Source of the DNA: an uncultured Anaerolineaceae bacterium
GTDB taxonomy: Bacteria > Chloroflexota > Anaerolineae > Anaerolineales > Anaerolineaceae
Length of the DNA stretch: 64,000 nucleotides
Assembly (NCBI GenBank): GCA_927443345.1
Contig: CAKMKJ010000048.1
Coordinates: 37,976-101,975, forward strand
Direction of reading: 5' to 3'
Of this stretch, positions 16,844 to 26,410 are shown one piece after another. Every line of letters begins with the position of its first letter. Position 1 is the first letter of the stretch. The translations under genes and the position numbers were made by a program. The notes under the pieces are model-generated. The model did not search any database. It had not been told where the DNA came from and was given only the letters and a program-made list of their open reading frames with translations.

Positions 16844-18913
16844 ATGTCATCTGAACTCAATAAGCTAGATCTCGTTTCAAAATTAGATATTGCCATTTGT
16901 GAAGCTGATTCGCTTCGTGGTGTAATTAAAATAGGGCTTCCAGGTTTGCTTGAAGTATTGAATCGTGAAAATGGGGGCATTTTCATTCCAAAAACTTATA
17001 AAAAAAGAGAACCAATTTGGTTGACTTTATCTCCTTTAGACGCATGGGTGGATGGTAATAGAAATATTTCGGCTCAATTATTATATGAAATAACCAATTT
17101 TATTGAAGGAAAATCCAGAGAAGAAAAAAGTTATCGACGTGAATTATTTCAATTATTTCCTCTTTATTGGAAACAAGAAATCCAGGCAATAATTGTCCTA
17201 GATTCACAAGATATTCCCAAAAAAGACTTACTCCTTTTAAACTTGGTGAGAAACAGTATTGCGAGAGAATTATTCATTCATCAAACAAAAGTTACGACCA
17301 TAAGCAGTGAACAATATCTTACGACATTAAGGATTATTTCTGCCACACAAAGCTCAGAATTGAACCTGAACGATGTTCAATTATGGATATTAAAGGGAAT
17401 AAAAGATACTTTTAAAGGTGAAATGGCTGGTTTGGTTCTGCTAGATCCAGAAAATCCATCCATTGCTCAAAAAAAGATGGTTGGAACAGGTTCAGAATGG
17501 CTAATAAACGATACAATCCGGTTTGAAAAAGGCATATTAAAAAATTGTGTAGAAAAGAGCCTTTTTTATCAAGTTGTTGATGTATTAAATGACCAGATGT
17601 TTGATTATGAAACGGATTCATGTCGAGATATTACAAAAAGATCGATGATTTGTTCTCCAATTATTATTAATTCTGTTACTGTTGGCGTAATCACAATTTA
17701 TAACTCGCCACATACACCACTAGATGCTTTTGATCAGGGTTTATTGGTTTCATTGGCAACTTCATTGGCGAACAGCATCTATAACAATCAATTGATTCAA
17801 CAACTAAAAATAGCAAATGCTGACCTCGAAGCTAGTGGCTGGGAATTGTTAAATTCTCGCAATACATTAAGGGCGCTTTTTGATAGCATTCCGGCCTCTT
17901 TCTACATCATTGACCGAAATTATGCATTAGTCGCTATAAATCGAAGCCGAGCAACCCGTGCTGGAATTGCTCCAAATCTGCTTGTAGGTAAGCGATGTTA
18001 TGAAGCTTTGCATCATCAAAGTTCACCTTGTCCGGGGTGTAAAGTTGCCGAGACTTTGTATAACGGTGGTTTGACCAACCGCAATCAAAGGTTTTGGGGA
18101 GATAACGATACCTCTACAGAATGGGAAATCAGTACATATCCAATTTTAGATAATAATGAATTAGCTATTCAGGCCATTTTGTTTGAACAAGATGTTACAG
18201 AAAAACGGCATCTTGAAACAGAATTAATTCAAAGCGAAAAACTGGCGGCAGTAGGGCAATTAGCCGCTGGTGTTGCACATGAAATTAATAATCCTCTTGC
18301 TGCTGTGATCGCAAACGCACAAATCCTCATGCGTGATTTGCCGAAAGACGAAGATGATTGGATAGAATCTGTAAAGTTAATAGAGACAGCAGGGCAGAGG
18401 GCTGGAAATGTAGTTAAGAATTTGCTTGGATTGGCGAGGAAAGAGTTATACGAGTTCTTGCCAATAAACCTCAATGAATCCATTCAAAATGCATTGAATC
18501 TGCTATCTCATGAATTGTTAGTCCATCCAGTTACTATTAATTTTGATGCCGGAGAAGGTTTTCCGATGTTGGTTGCTAGTAAAGAAAACATGCAAAGTGT
18601 GTGGATAAACATAATAATGAATGCAATTGAGGCTATTGGAGAGAATGAAGGAAATATTATTGTTAGTACTCGATATAGAGATGGAGAATTCAATATCACC
18701 ATACGCGATAATGGACCCGGTATACCAGAAAATCAAGTTGGCAAAATATTCGAACCATTTTTTACTACAAAAAGCCCATTAAAAGGAACAGGATTAGGTT
18801 TATCAGTGGTTCATAGAATTATAAAATCACATGGTGGGCGGATTTTGGTTGAAAGTGAATTGGGTAGGGGTACCCAATTCACTATTTTACTTCCTGAAAA
18901 TAAACAATATTAA
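16844..18913 (+). CDS. GAF-PAS sensor histidine kinase (NtrB-like)
   Basis: About 689 residues from the ATG at 16844 (MSSELNKLD); a TTG at 16832 is in frame but neither has a good ribosome site. No membrane helices are visible. A GAF-like domain (~170-320) and PAS domain (~340-455, with a Cys-rich PCPGCKVAE loop) precede the dimerisation helix with His479 in GVAHEINNPLAAV. The ATPase domain has NAIEAIGEN, IRDNGPGIP and GTGLGLSVVHRII. It is cytoplasmic and partner of the upstream regulator. Confidence 0.92.
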   Translation: MSSELNKLDLVSKLDIAICEADSLRGVIKIGLPGLLEVLNRENGGIFIPKTYKKREPIWLTLSPLDAWVDGNRNISAQLLYEITNFIEGKSREEKSYRRELFQLFPLYWKQEIQAIIVLDSQDIPKKDLLLLNLVRNSIARELFIHQTKVTTISSEQYLTTLRIISATQSSELNLNDVQLWILKGIKDTFKGEMAGLVLLDPENPSIAQKKMVGTGSEWLINDTIRFEKGILKNCVEKSLFYQVVDVLNDQMFDYETDSCRDITKRSMICSPIIINSVTVGVITIYNSPHTPLDAFDQGLLVSLATSLANSIYNNQLIQQLKIANADLEASGWELLNSRNTLRALFDSIPASFYIIDRNYALVAINRSRATRAGIAPNLLVGKRCYEALHHQSSPCPGCKVAETLYNGGLTNRNQRFWGDNDTSTEWEISTYPILDNNELAIQAILFEQDVTEKRHLETELIQSEKLAAVGQLAAGVAHEINNPLAAVIANAQILMRDLPKDEDDWIESVKLIETAGQRAGNVVKNLLGLARKELYEFLPINLNESIQNALNLLSHELLVHPVTINFDAGEGFPMLVASKENMQSVWINIIMNAIEAIGENEGNIIVSTRYRDGEFNITIRDNGPGIPENQVGKIFEPFFTTKSPLKGTGLGLSVVHRIIKSHGGRILVESELGRGTQFTILLPENKQY

Positions 18914-18915
18914 AA

Positions 18916-19725
18916 TTAAACCGAACGGGCTAAACGGAAACCTAAAGCAGGCGAAACATAATCTGCTAATACATTCTCTCTAGCAGCACAACGCGCTAAT
19001 TTGTGCGAATAATACCATGCGCCACCTCTGACTACACATTTATTTGTAATAGCATCCTTTTCTTGAGAAGCTTGAAAAGGATAAGGAACCAAATAAGAAC
19101 TCGTCCATTCCCAGACATTTCCGACCATATCTGCTATACCGTAGACCGAATCGCCGCTTGGAGAGTAAGAACCATTTGTCGTAGTTGCGCGTTTAGCACT
19201 TTCCAATGTGTTACATCGCCATGGATCAAAGAAATCACCCCATGGGTAAATTCTGGCTTCTGTACCTCGGGCAGCTTTTTCCCACTCGGCTTCATTTGGC
19301 AATCGGTATTGGGTTTTTAGGTTTTTTGATATCCAGTCACAATACGCAATTGCATCCGATTTAGAAACACCTGCGACTGGATAGTTCGCTTCTCCATCTG
19401 CATAATGAAATCCAATCCAATTTTTTGGAACTCGATGACCGGTATTGTAAATAAAAGAATAATATTCAATATTTGATACAGGATATTGACCAATTTCATA
19501 TAGTGGGAGGTCAATTTTGTGTTGAGGTTGCTCCACTTGAAACATATTCTCTTCAACCCATTCCTCGGCCCATTTTTCAGTTTCCAACAATACTGCGATT
19601 TGTTGAGAACTGGTTCCCATTAAAAATTCACCAGCAGGAATTTGAACCATTTGAGGTGGTTTCATAGATTCATTGATCTGATCTCTTCGATTTTGATCTT
19701 CTTTTTGGGCTTTTTCGTTTGACAT
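18916..19725 (-). CDS. SUMF1/FGE-fold protein lacking the catalytic cysteines
   Basis: 269 residues with the formylglycine-generating-enzyme fold: IPAGEFLMGTSSQQ near the start, PVAGVSKSDAIAYCDW, LPNEAEWEKAARG, GIADMVGNVWEWTSS and CVVRGGAWYYS toward the end. In true FGE the region after RGGS carries two active-site cysteines; here it reads AWYYSHKLARCAARE, so sulfatase-activating chemistry is unlikely. It is the last gene of a block with two glycosyltransferase-like genes. It ends 2 bp from the convergent kinase gene, with no terminator between. Confidence 0.85.
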   Translation of the reverse strand: MSNEKAQKEDQNRRDQINESMKPPQMVQIPAGEFLMGTSSQQIAVLLETEKWAEEWVEENMFQVEQPQHKIDLPLYEIGQYPVSNIEYYSFIYNTGHRVPKNWIGFHYADGEANYPVAGVSKSDAIAYCDWISKNLKTQYRLPNEAEWEKAARGTEARIYPWGDFFDPWRCNTLESAKRATTTNGSYSPSGDSVYGIADMVGNVWEWTSSYLVPYPFQASQEKDAITNKCVVRGGAWYYSHKLARCAARENVLADYVSPALGFRLARSV

Positions 19726-19733
19726 ATTATCCT

Positions 19734-20789
19734 TTATGACGGTGTTTTAAGAATTTCAGTAAATGCAGTCAAAATTTCATTTATATGATCATCATTGTTC
19801 TGACTAATGGAAAATAAATAACCTTCGTCAGATTTGATTTGATGAACCATAGATTTTTGAATTACATTATCTAAGACTTCATACCAATTCATATGATTAT
19901 GAATAATTAAACCATATTTTGATAAATTCTGGTAACCACGTTCATCATTTAGTATCCATGGAATATGAAGCCCCATGAATTCTAGTATGTTTCTATAAAA
20001 AGCGCCTCTTAAAATCTGAGTATCCCAAAAAAAACCTAAATCTACTATAGGCAAGAAATCAGGCCAATTTCTTGTAATTCCAGAAGGTAAATCTGCCGGT
20101 TTAATTTCATTCAATAAATTAACTTTACAATTTGGAGAGCTCAAATTTATCCATTTGGTTTTTGGATAATTATCATTAATTCTGGCCATAACGGATTCGA
20201 GAAAATCATCCGGCTTTTTGGAATTCATAGAGATGGCAATAATAAATGATTCGTCTAAGATTCTTACTTTATCTCTTATGGACTCGTAATCAATAAATTC
20301 CGGTATTACCCTTACAGGGGCTGTTACAGACCACAATTCTTGTTGTACTAATGAAGAAACTAAGATGCAATCTGCTAAATGCAGACCCCACCTGAATTTT
20401 TCTGATTGCTCGAGTCCACTCCCTGCATTTGATTGAAAATCTGAATAAATTTGCGAAATAGAAAATAGACCTTCTGATTTAGGATACAAATATTGACATT
20501 GAGTCTCAGAAAGAAGGGGGATATCAACTATTACTTTCTTTCCACGAGATTTCCAGTGGTTTGTTGTGTTTAACAAATCGGTTTCTGGTGACCCCTCAAT
20601 AACGATTATATTGGAATTGATACAAACCAGGTTAGCTTCTTTTGTTCTGTTGGTAAAATCTACAGAATTTATGAGTTCAACAGAATGTAAGCCCATTTTA
20701 CGCAATGTATTAAATAGTAAAATGCCTCGCCACGCATAATTATTGTGTTTAGAAAATGTGGATTTGTTATAGACAAAAACTATATGCAC
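19734..20789 (-). CDS. Glycosyltransferase-like protein
   Basis: 351 residues from a GTG start. The N-terminus MHIVFVYNKSTFSKHNNYAW and repeated alpha/beta pattern, with ADCILVSSLVQQELWSV then PVRVIPEFIDYESIRDK (~135-170), resemble the central part of GT4-fold glycosyltransferases. The C-terminal half lacks an obvious nucleotide-sugar E-x7-E motif, so activity is uncertain. It lies 20 bp after the TPR-glycosyltransferase gene and 8 bp before the SUMF1-like gene. Composition is somewhat AT-richer than its neighbours. Confidence 0.5.
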   Translation of the reverse strand: MHIVFVYNKSTFSKHNNYAWRGILLFNTLRKMGLHSVELINSVDFTNRTKEANLVCINSNIIVIEGSPETDLLNTTNHWKSRGKKVIVDIPLLSETQCQYLYPKSEGLFSISQIYSDFQSNAGSGLEQSEKFRWGLHLADCILVSSLVQQELWSVTAPVRVIPEFIDYESIRDKVRILDESFIIAISMNSKKPDDFLESVMARINDNYPKTKWINLSSPNCKVNLLNEIKPADLPSGITRNWPDFLPIVDLGFFWDTQILRGAFYRNILEFMGLHIPWILNDERGYQNLSKYGLIIHNHMNWYEVLDNVIQKSMVHQIKSDEGYLFSISQNNDDHINEILTAFTEILKTPS

Positions 20790-20809
20790 TTTAATTTTCC
20801 ATGGGTATT

Positions 20810-22480
20810 TTATTGTTTAGAATTTGCCACAACTTTATTAATAAGTGAAAACCATTGTTCACCAATAATTACATCTTCCCTTAACAATGCTTGTTTTTTA
20901 CCAGCATGGCCAAGGGTTTTTCGCAATTCTTGATCTTGAATAAACTGACGCAGGTAACTATGCCATTCATCAGGATTTTCTGCTGTCACACCGCCTGCTT
21001 GCCATCGTATATAGTCTGGCATTGGTGATGCAATCCAGGGAATTCCTTTTACGCTTGCCTGAACCAACAAACGATCTGTTGATACAAGATGGTAAGGTGT
21101 AGAATTTAGTGGAACCAATAAAACATCAATTTGATTTAAAATGTATGGCATTTCTTCAGCAGGTACGCGGGGGAGAAAAACGCGACGATTTTCTGAAATA
21201 TTTTCAAACAATTTATAAGTTACTGGATCACCGCAAACGACTAATCGAGTTTGTGGATATTCTCGCAAAATTCGAATAATAATTCGACGATATTTTTGAA
21301 CATCTTCAAAATTTCCTTGAATTCCTACAAGGCCTATATTTACACTGGTGCGCAAAGCATTATACTTCTGCCACTGTTCATTTTTCTTTGACCATCCAAA
21401 TGGAACAACTTCAACGTTGTATCCAGTTTCTTTGATATGGGCAGCCATTGATTCACCGGGTACGGTGATTAAGTTGGCAAATAGCATTGCTGCGGTATAA
21501 GATCTTGATTTTTCAAGAGAGCCTAATCCTGCATTAGTATAATCTGGGTGGTTGATAGGCATATATTCAAAATCATCGTCTAAATCAAGAACCAATGGAA
21601 TGCGTTGGGCAGAATAACTCGCCATTTTCTCCATCATAGCGGGGTTTACATGTGCATTGAAAGAAACGACTAGATCAATATCTGATTTATTAAAATCTGG
21701 TTCAAAGTCAGCAAAAATGACATTCGTTCCGTTTTTTTCTAGGACGTTTTGAAAAGTAAGTATTCTTTCTGATTTGTTTTCTGAATCGGGAACAAGGAAA
21801 ACAACATTAATAAGAACAGCTTTAGTTTCAATGTGAATGTCATTTGTTATTCTATTATTTTGGTCGATAGCCAAATTGGGTTCAACTTTTAGTGACTCAA
21901 TATTCTCTTTCAAAGCTTGGAGCATATTGACAAGGTCAAAACGACGATCATTTTTTGCCTGGCGAATATTTAACTCAATTAAGGCAGGTAATAAAGTATC
22001 TATTTGTTCGAGATTTTTCGCTACTATTTCAGCAGGATTGTGTGCGTGAACAATGCTATCTAACAAGGTAGCTGCAGAAAGAATTTCTGCTTCTGTAACC
22101 GGAGTTGGCCGACCAGTAATATCTTGAAGCATTTTAGAAACAGAAACTGAATCAGTTGGTATTTCTTCGGACGCATGAGTAGTAAGTTCGAATGCAGAAA
22201 GTTTTACACGTCTTTGGATAACCTCATTATTGGGTTCCAAGGATAATGCTTTTTGATATAACTTTTCTGCTGATGGATAATCTTCATTTGCGATATAAAG
22301 ATCACCCAAAAGGAGATATGATTCAACGTCTTCAGGGTAATCAGATAAGATTTTTTTATAGACATTAACAGCTTCTTTGAAATTGTTATTTTCAAGGTGT
22401 GAGATGCCAGTAGTTTTACGTTGTTTTAAATCATTCATGTCATAGTCCATTATTTGCGGGTCTTCAATGACAATTTCCAT
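20810..22480 (-). CDS. TPR protein with glycosyltransferase domain
   Basis: 556 residues. Residues ~18-95 form two TPR units (FKEAVNVYKKILSDYPEDVE and the next, ending ALSLEPNN). Residues ~215-556 look like a GT-B glycosyltransferase: a Rossmann start VVFLVPDSENKSERIL, LVLDLDDDFEYMPINHPDYT, NIGLVGIQGNFEDVQKYRRI and a late VLLVPLNSTPYHLVSTDRLL. TPR-GT fusions often modify cell-surface or flagellar proteins. Its place between flagellar and chemotaxis operons makes flagellin glycosylation a reasonable guess, no more. An AAAGGT site precedes ATG 22480. Confidence 0.72.
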   Translation of the reverse strand: MEIVIEDPQIMDYDMNDLKQRKTTGISHLENNNFKEAVNVYKKILSDYPEDVESYLLLGDLYIANEDYPSAEKLYQKALSLEPNNEVIQRRVKLSAFELTTHASEEIPTDSVSVSKMLQDITGRPTPVTEAEILSAATLLDSIVHAHNPAEIVAKNLEQIDTLLPALIELNIRQAKNDRRFDLVNMLQALKENIESLKVEPNLAIDQNNRITNDIHIETKAVLINVVFLVPDSENKSERILTFQNVLEKNGTNVIFADFEPDFNKSDIDLVVSFNAHVNPAMMEKMASYSAQRIPLVLDLDDDFEYMPINHPDYTNAGLGSLEKSRSYTAAMLFANLITVPGESMAAHIKETGYNVEVVPFGWSKKNEQWQKYNALRTSVNIGLVGIQGNFEDVQKYRRIIIRILREYPQTRLVVCGDPVTYKLFENISENRRVFLPRVPAEEMPYILNQIDVLLVPLNSTPYHLVSTDRLLVQASVKGIPWIASPMPDYIRWQAGGVTAENPDEWHSYLRQFIQDQELRKTLGHAGKKQALLREDVIIGEQWFSLINKVVANSKQ

Positions 22481-22746
22481 TTTTACCTTTTATAAAAAAT
22501 TAACACATGAACCTATACAAATTTGTGCATGATCCATTTATACATTTACTTTCAGAGATAAATTTATCAGATTCATAAGGATAGTGTAATAAAACTTCTC
22601 TGAAGCCTGCGTAAATACAAGATAAACATGCATAAGTTACAAAATTCAATATATTAATAAATTCTATTGCAATGATGAGAATATTATTGATTCTTGGGTA
22701 GTTTTTTACATTGACTTTACTGAACCTTCACTCTTCAAAGAATAAA
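22481..22746. other. Divergent region between TPR-glycosyltransferase and M23 genes
   Basis: 266 bp, very AT-rich. I see no RNA gene, repeat or convincing promoter of either sigma class. The leftward gene has an AAAGGT ribosome site just before its ATG; the rightward gene has none. An in-frame TTG at 22711 could extend the M23 protein by 12 residues. Confidence 0.5.
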
Positions 22747-23367
22747 ATGGAAATCATGACGAATATGATTGAATTGACCAAACGACAACAAAATATGATT
22801 CCAGAGATACCTTTTGTCTCAAAACAAAATTATTTGTTGGCTGATTCCAGTTTTAACAATTTGTTTTCAACATTTATTGATGAGATTAATTCACCAACCA
22901 GTTTGGATGTAGAAAATGTGACATCAACCAACTTAATAAATCCAATAATGATGTTAATGTTCCAAAAGCTATTTGGTATTGAAAACCCCATACAATTAAA
23001 TATTGATAATTCTCCGCAGGGGTCGCCAGTTAATGGTGTTTTGACGCAAACCAGTCGAGAAGGACATATTGCACTCGATTTTGGTGTTCCCGTTGGAACA
23101 AGTATAAAGTCAACAATGGATGGTAAGGTTACTTTCGCTGGTTGGAATACTGAAGGATATGGCAATTTGGTTATTGTTGAAAATGGAGAATATCAAACCT
23201 ATTATGCACACCTGTCAGCAATTCCAGTAACTGTTGGTCAAAATGTCTCTTCAAGTGAAATTATCGGAATTTCAGGCAATACAGGAAATTCTACTGGTCC
23301 ACATCTACATTATGAAGTAAGAAAAAATGGAGTTGCAATAGATCCAAGGGCTACATTAAGTCAGTAA
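22747..23367 (+). CDS. M23 (LytM-type) peptidase without signal peptide
   Basis: 206 residues from ATG 22747; a TTG at 22711 is in frame. The N-terminal ~80 residues are polar and helical with no signal peptide. The M23 domain (~95-205) is complete: EGHIALDFGVPVGT (metal His and Asp), YYAHLSAIPV, GNTGNSTGPHLHYEV (HxH). It lies alone between a glycosyltransferase block and cheA. A murein hydrolase with no Sec signal next to motility genes could be a FlgJ-like rod enzyme exported by the flagellar gate. Confidence 0.88.
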   Translation: MEIMTNMIELTKRQQNMIPEIPFVSKQNYLLADSSFNNLFSTFIDEINSPTSLDVENVTSTNLINPIMMLMFQKLFGIENPIQLNIDNSPQGSPVNGVLTQTSREGHIALDFGVPVGTSIKSTMDGKVTFAGWNTEGYGNLVIVENGEYQTYYAHLSAIPVTVGQNVSSSEIIGISGNTGNSTGPHLHYEVRKNGVAIDPRATLSQ

Positions 23368-23489
23368 TTAATAGATTTATGCAACCTTTCCGATCTTTTT
23401 ATATCTGATTTACGCAATTGATTGATTCAAAATGCTAACCTTATTAGGTATAAATCGTTTTATATTTTGGTAGGCGGAAAGAATATTAT

Positions 23490-25784
23490 ATGGTTTTTGA
23501 TATCAGTGAAGACGAACTTCCAATTTTTCAGGCTGAAACTGAAGATCACTTAACGACTCTCGAGGATGGTCTCGTTCGTCTTGAACAAGATGATAGAGAT
23601 CCTGAATTGCTTCAAGCGTTGTTTAGATCGGCTCATACCATTAAGGGAACCGCAGGAATGATCGGTCATAAAAGACTTGTTGAGATTACTCATGTTCTTG
23701 AGAATGCGTTTGATGCCGTTAGAAAGAGCCAACTTCCTATTTCCACCAACCTTATTGATTTATGCCTTGATACAGTAGATATATTGCGGTCTTTACGTGA
23801 TGAAGTAATTACCAGCGAGGCAAGCGCTTGTGATGTTCCACAGATGATTGAATCATTTAGAACTTTTTTAGATTCTACAATGGATTCTACAAAGGAACAA
23901 AAAAGCAAAATTGAAGAGAATTCGAAAACTAAATCGCAAGGTGTAACGCCAGTAGAAAAAGTAAGTGAAATTAAGCAAGCCGAAGAAATAAAGGGCAAAA
24001 TAGTAACAAACGAACTCTCTGACTTAAAAAATGCAAATAATGAATTGCATATTGAAGTAGATATTTCTTCAACAAGTGTTGCATCTGCTGCTCGCGCATT
24101 CCAAATACTGATGGTTCTTCAAAGTGCTGGAGAGATAGTTCATTTAATTCCAACGCAAAAAACAATAGAAAGTGCTGCACCGGTTGGGCATCTTTCTGCG
24201 CGAATAATTCCTAGTAAATCAGAAGAAGAAATAAAAAAGGAAATTTTAGGTGTTCCTGAAATAGATAGACTGGTTTTCAAAAATGAAGTTATATCCCTGG
24301 TCGAAGCTAGAAGTGGAGAGAATAATTCAAAAGCGGCTACCCAGCCAGAATTTGAAGTTTCCCGTCTAGGCGAATATTTATTATCGAAGAATTTTATTAC
24401 TGCTGATGAATTAAAAACTGTTCTTGAAAAACAAAAAACTTATCCTCCAGATAGCGCTCCACTTCTTGGGCAGTTACTTGTTTCAATGGGATTGCTCACT
24501 CAATCTGTTGTTGATCATGCAATTGAAGAGACAATGAATCAAAAACGAACGGCGATCTTAACCGGAGGTGACAGTACCAAATCTGGCGACCATTTAATTG
24601 ATCGCACTGTGAGAACTAGCGTTGAGCGATTGGACGCACTAATGAATCTGGTTGGAGAATTAATCACTGATCGAAATAGGTTGATCAAGATTCATTCTGC
24701 TTTTGAACGCGATTTTAGAGGCAACGAAAACACAAATACTTTATCTGAAGCTGTTGTTCATATTGGAAGAATTACTGATCAATTACAAGAAGAGGTGATG
24801 CATATTCGGATGCTCCCTGTTGCAAATGTTTTCAAAAAATTCCCACGCATGGTCAGGGATATGGCACAAAAGGTCGGCAAAGAAATAGACCTGGTGATTC
24901 GCGGTCAAGAAACAGAATTGGATAGATCAGTAATAGAAGAAATAAATGATCCGCTCATTCACCTAATCAGAAATTCTGTTGACCACGGCATAGAATCTCC
25001 AGAAAAGCGATTGGAGGATGGAAAAGAAAAACGTGGAACCATTATTTTGTCAGCTCGTCACGATCAAGGCCGAATTGTAATAACCGTAGAAGACGATGGT
25101 GGGGGAATAAATATTGATAAGATAAAAGCCGCCTCAATTCGAAAAGGTGTTATTACACAAGCCGAAGCTGATGGCATGTCTGATGATAAAGCCATTGATC
25201 TCATCTTTGAGTCAGGACTTTCTACTGCAGCCAAGGTGACCGACATATCAGGGCGGGGTGTTGGTATGGACATTGTCAGAAGTAATATTGAGCGCTTAAA
25301 CGGTTCCATTCTAGTAGATTCGGTTCCAGGCAAGGGCTCTCAATTTCAAATTATTTTGCCGTTAACCCTGGCAATTGTGCCAACTTTATTGGTAAAAGTT
25401 CGTGAATCGGTTTTTGCGATTCCACTTGTAACTGTAGTTGAAACTCAAAAGCTTATAGATCAAAAGTTTCAAACAGTTAATGGAAAATCCGTAGTTGTTT
25501 TGCGTGAAAAGATAATACCGCTAATTAAACTGGCTGATGTTTTTGATCTTGCAGCAGATAAACATGAAACCAATTTTTCTTATGTAGTAGTTGTAAGAAC
25601 AAGCAAACAAGAAGTTGGTATTATTGTAGAACATTTAGTTGGTGAAGAAGAGGTTGTTGTAAAATCTTTCGGACATGTAATAGGCGAAATACAAGGAGTT
25701 TCTAGTGCAGCAATTTTGGGAGATGGACAAATTGCATTAATTGTTGATGTACAAGGCTTAATTAAATTATCTGCAAATCACTAA
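23490..25784 (+). CDS. cheA: CheA chemotaxis kinase with extra MshEN-like segment
   Basis: 764 residues. Domains in order: P1 Hpt (1-105; His49 in AHTIKG), a P2-like ferredoxin fold (~185-270), an extra segment (~290-352, RLGEYLLSKNFITADELKTV and a second LGQLLVSMGLLTQSV repeat) like the c-di-GMP-binding MshEN domain, P3 dimerisation (~372-435), P4 ATPase (N box HLIRNSVDHGIESP, VEDDGGGI, GRGVGMDIV) and P5 CheW-like domain (~630-764). It is the first gene of the chemotaxis operon and should phosphorylate CheY and CheB. Confidence 0.96.
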   Translation: MVFDISEDELPIFQAETEDHLTTLEDGLVRLEQDDRDPELLQALFRSAHTIKGTAGMIGHKRLVEITHVLENAFDAVRKSQLPISTNLIDLCLDTVDILRSLRDEVITSEASACDVPQMIESFRTFLDSTMDSTKEQKSKIEENSKTKSQGVTPVEKVSEIKQAEEIKGKIVTNELSDLKNANNELHIEVDISSTSVASAARAFQILMVLQSAGEIVHLIPTQKTIESAAPVGHLSARIIPSKSEEEIKKEILGVPEIDRLVFKNEVISLVEARSGENNSKAATQPEFEVSRLGEYLLSKNFITADELKTVLEKQKTYPPDSAPLLGQLLVSMGLLTQSVVDHAIEETMNQKRTAILTGGDSTKSGDHLIDRTVRTSVERLDALMNLVGELITDRNRLIKIHSAFERDFRGNENTNTLSEAVVHIGRITDQLQEEVMHIRMLPVANVFKKFPRMVRDMAQKVGKEIDLVIRGQETELDRSVIEEINDPLIHLIRNSVDHGIESPEKRLEDGKEKRGTIILSARHDQGRIVITVEDDGGGINIDKIKAASIRKGVITQAEADGMSDDKAIDLIFESGLSTAAKVTDISGRGVGMDIVRSNIERLNGSILVDSVPGKGSQFQIILPLTLAIVPTLLVKVRESVFAIPLVTVVETQKLIDQKFQTVNGKSVVVLREKIIPLIKLADVFDLAADKHETNFSYVVVVRTSKQEVGIIVEHLVGEEEVVVKSFGHVIGEIQGVSSAAILGDGQIALIVDVQGLIKLSANH

Positions 25785-25796
25785 CAAAGGGAAAAA

Positions 25797-26402
25797 ATGA
25801 CCGAGCTAAGATCAATTTTTACTGATGAGTTTGTAAACCTTCTGACAAAGATTTCTAAAGAAGGAATAGAAAATGCCTCTAAAGGCTTTGCAGGTATGCT
25901 TGGGAAAGAATTAACAGTTAAAAGTTCCACTGCAAAATTAGTCAAACTTTTAGATATTCCTAAGATGCTAGGCGGACCTGAAGACGAAACTGTGGCTATC
26001 TATTTAAAAACAGAAGGTGGAATTGCTGGGCAGATGATGTTGGTAATGCCTTGTGAAAAAGCTTTTGGCCTCGTAGATATGATAATGGGTGAACCAATTG
26101 GAACTACTACCGTTTTAGGAAAAATGGAAAAGTCGGCTTTGCAAGAACTTGGAAATATTACTGGTACATACTTTTTAAATTATGTATCAGATAATACTGG
26201 ACGATCAGTAAGGCCAACCCCGCCAGCAGTGATGGTTGATATGTGTGCGGCTATACTGGATATTGTTATTGCGACAGCCGGAATTGAAAACGAAGAAGTA
26301 TTAATGTTAGATGCTGAATTTGTGCAAGGCGATTTATGTACTGAAATTCAATTTTGGGTTATTCCTGATCCACAGACCATTTTAGCATATGGAGCTAAAT
26401 AA
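25797..26402 (+). CDS. cheC: CheC-type CheY-P phosphatase
   Basis: 201 residues with two pseudo-symmetric halves. The C-terminal half holds the phosphatase helix in EKSALQELGNITGTYFLNY, with the Glu/Asn pair, followed by a Pro as in CheC/CheX. The first half, around EFVNLLTKISKEGIENASKG, is less conserved and seems to have lost the matching Glu-x2-Asn, so there may be one active site. It lies between cheA and cheD, and CheC-CheD interaction is established in Bacillus and Thermotoga. Confidence 0.85.
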   Translation: MTELRSIFTDEFVNLLTKISKEGIENASKGFAGMLGKELTVKSSTAKLVKLLDIPKMLGGPEDETVAIYLKTEGGIAGQMMLVMPCEKAFGLVDMIMGEPIGTTTVLGKMEKSALQELGNITGTYFLNYVSDNTGRSVRPTPPAVMVDMCAAILDIVIATAGIENEEVLMLDAEFVQGDLCTEIQFWVIPDPQTILAYGAK

Positions 26403-26410
26403 TTATTGTT

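Noticed and set aside
23367..23490. Possible sigma-28 site before cheA (TAATAGAT ... TCCGATCT)
   Set aside because: Only about half of each box matches and the spacer is 12 bp; too weak beside the two good sites.
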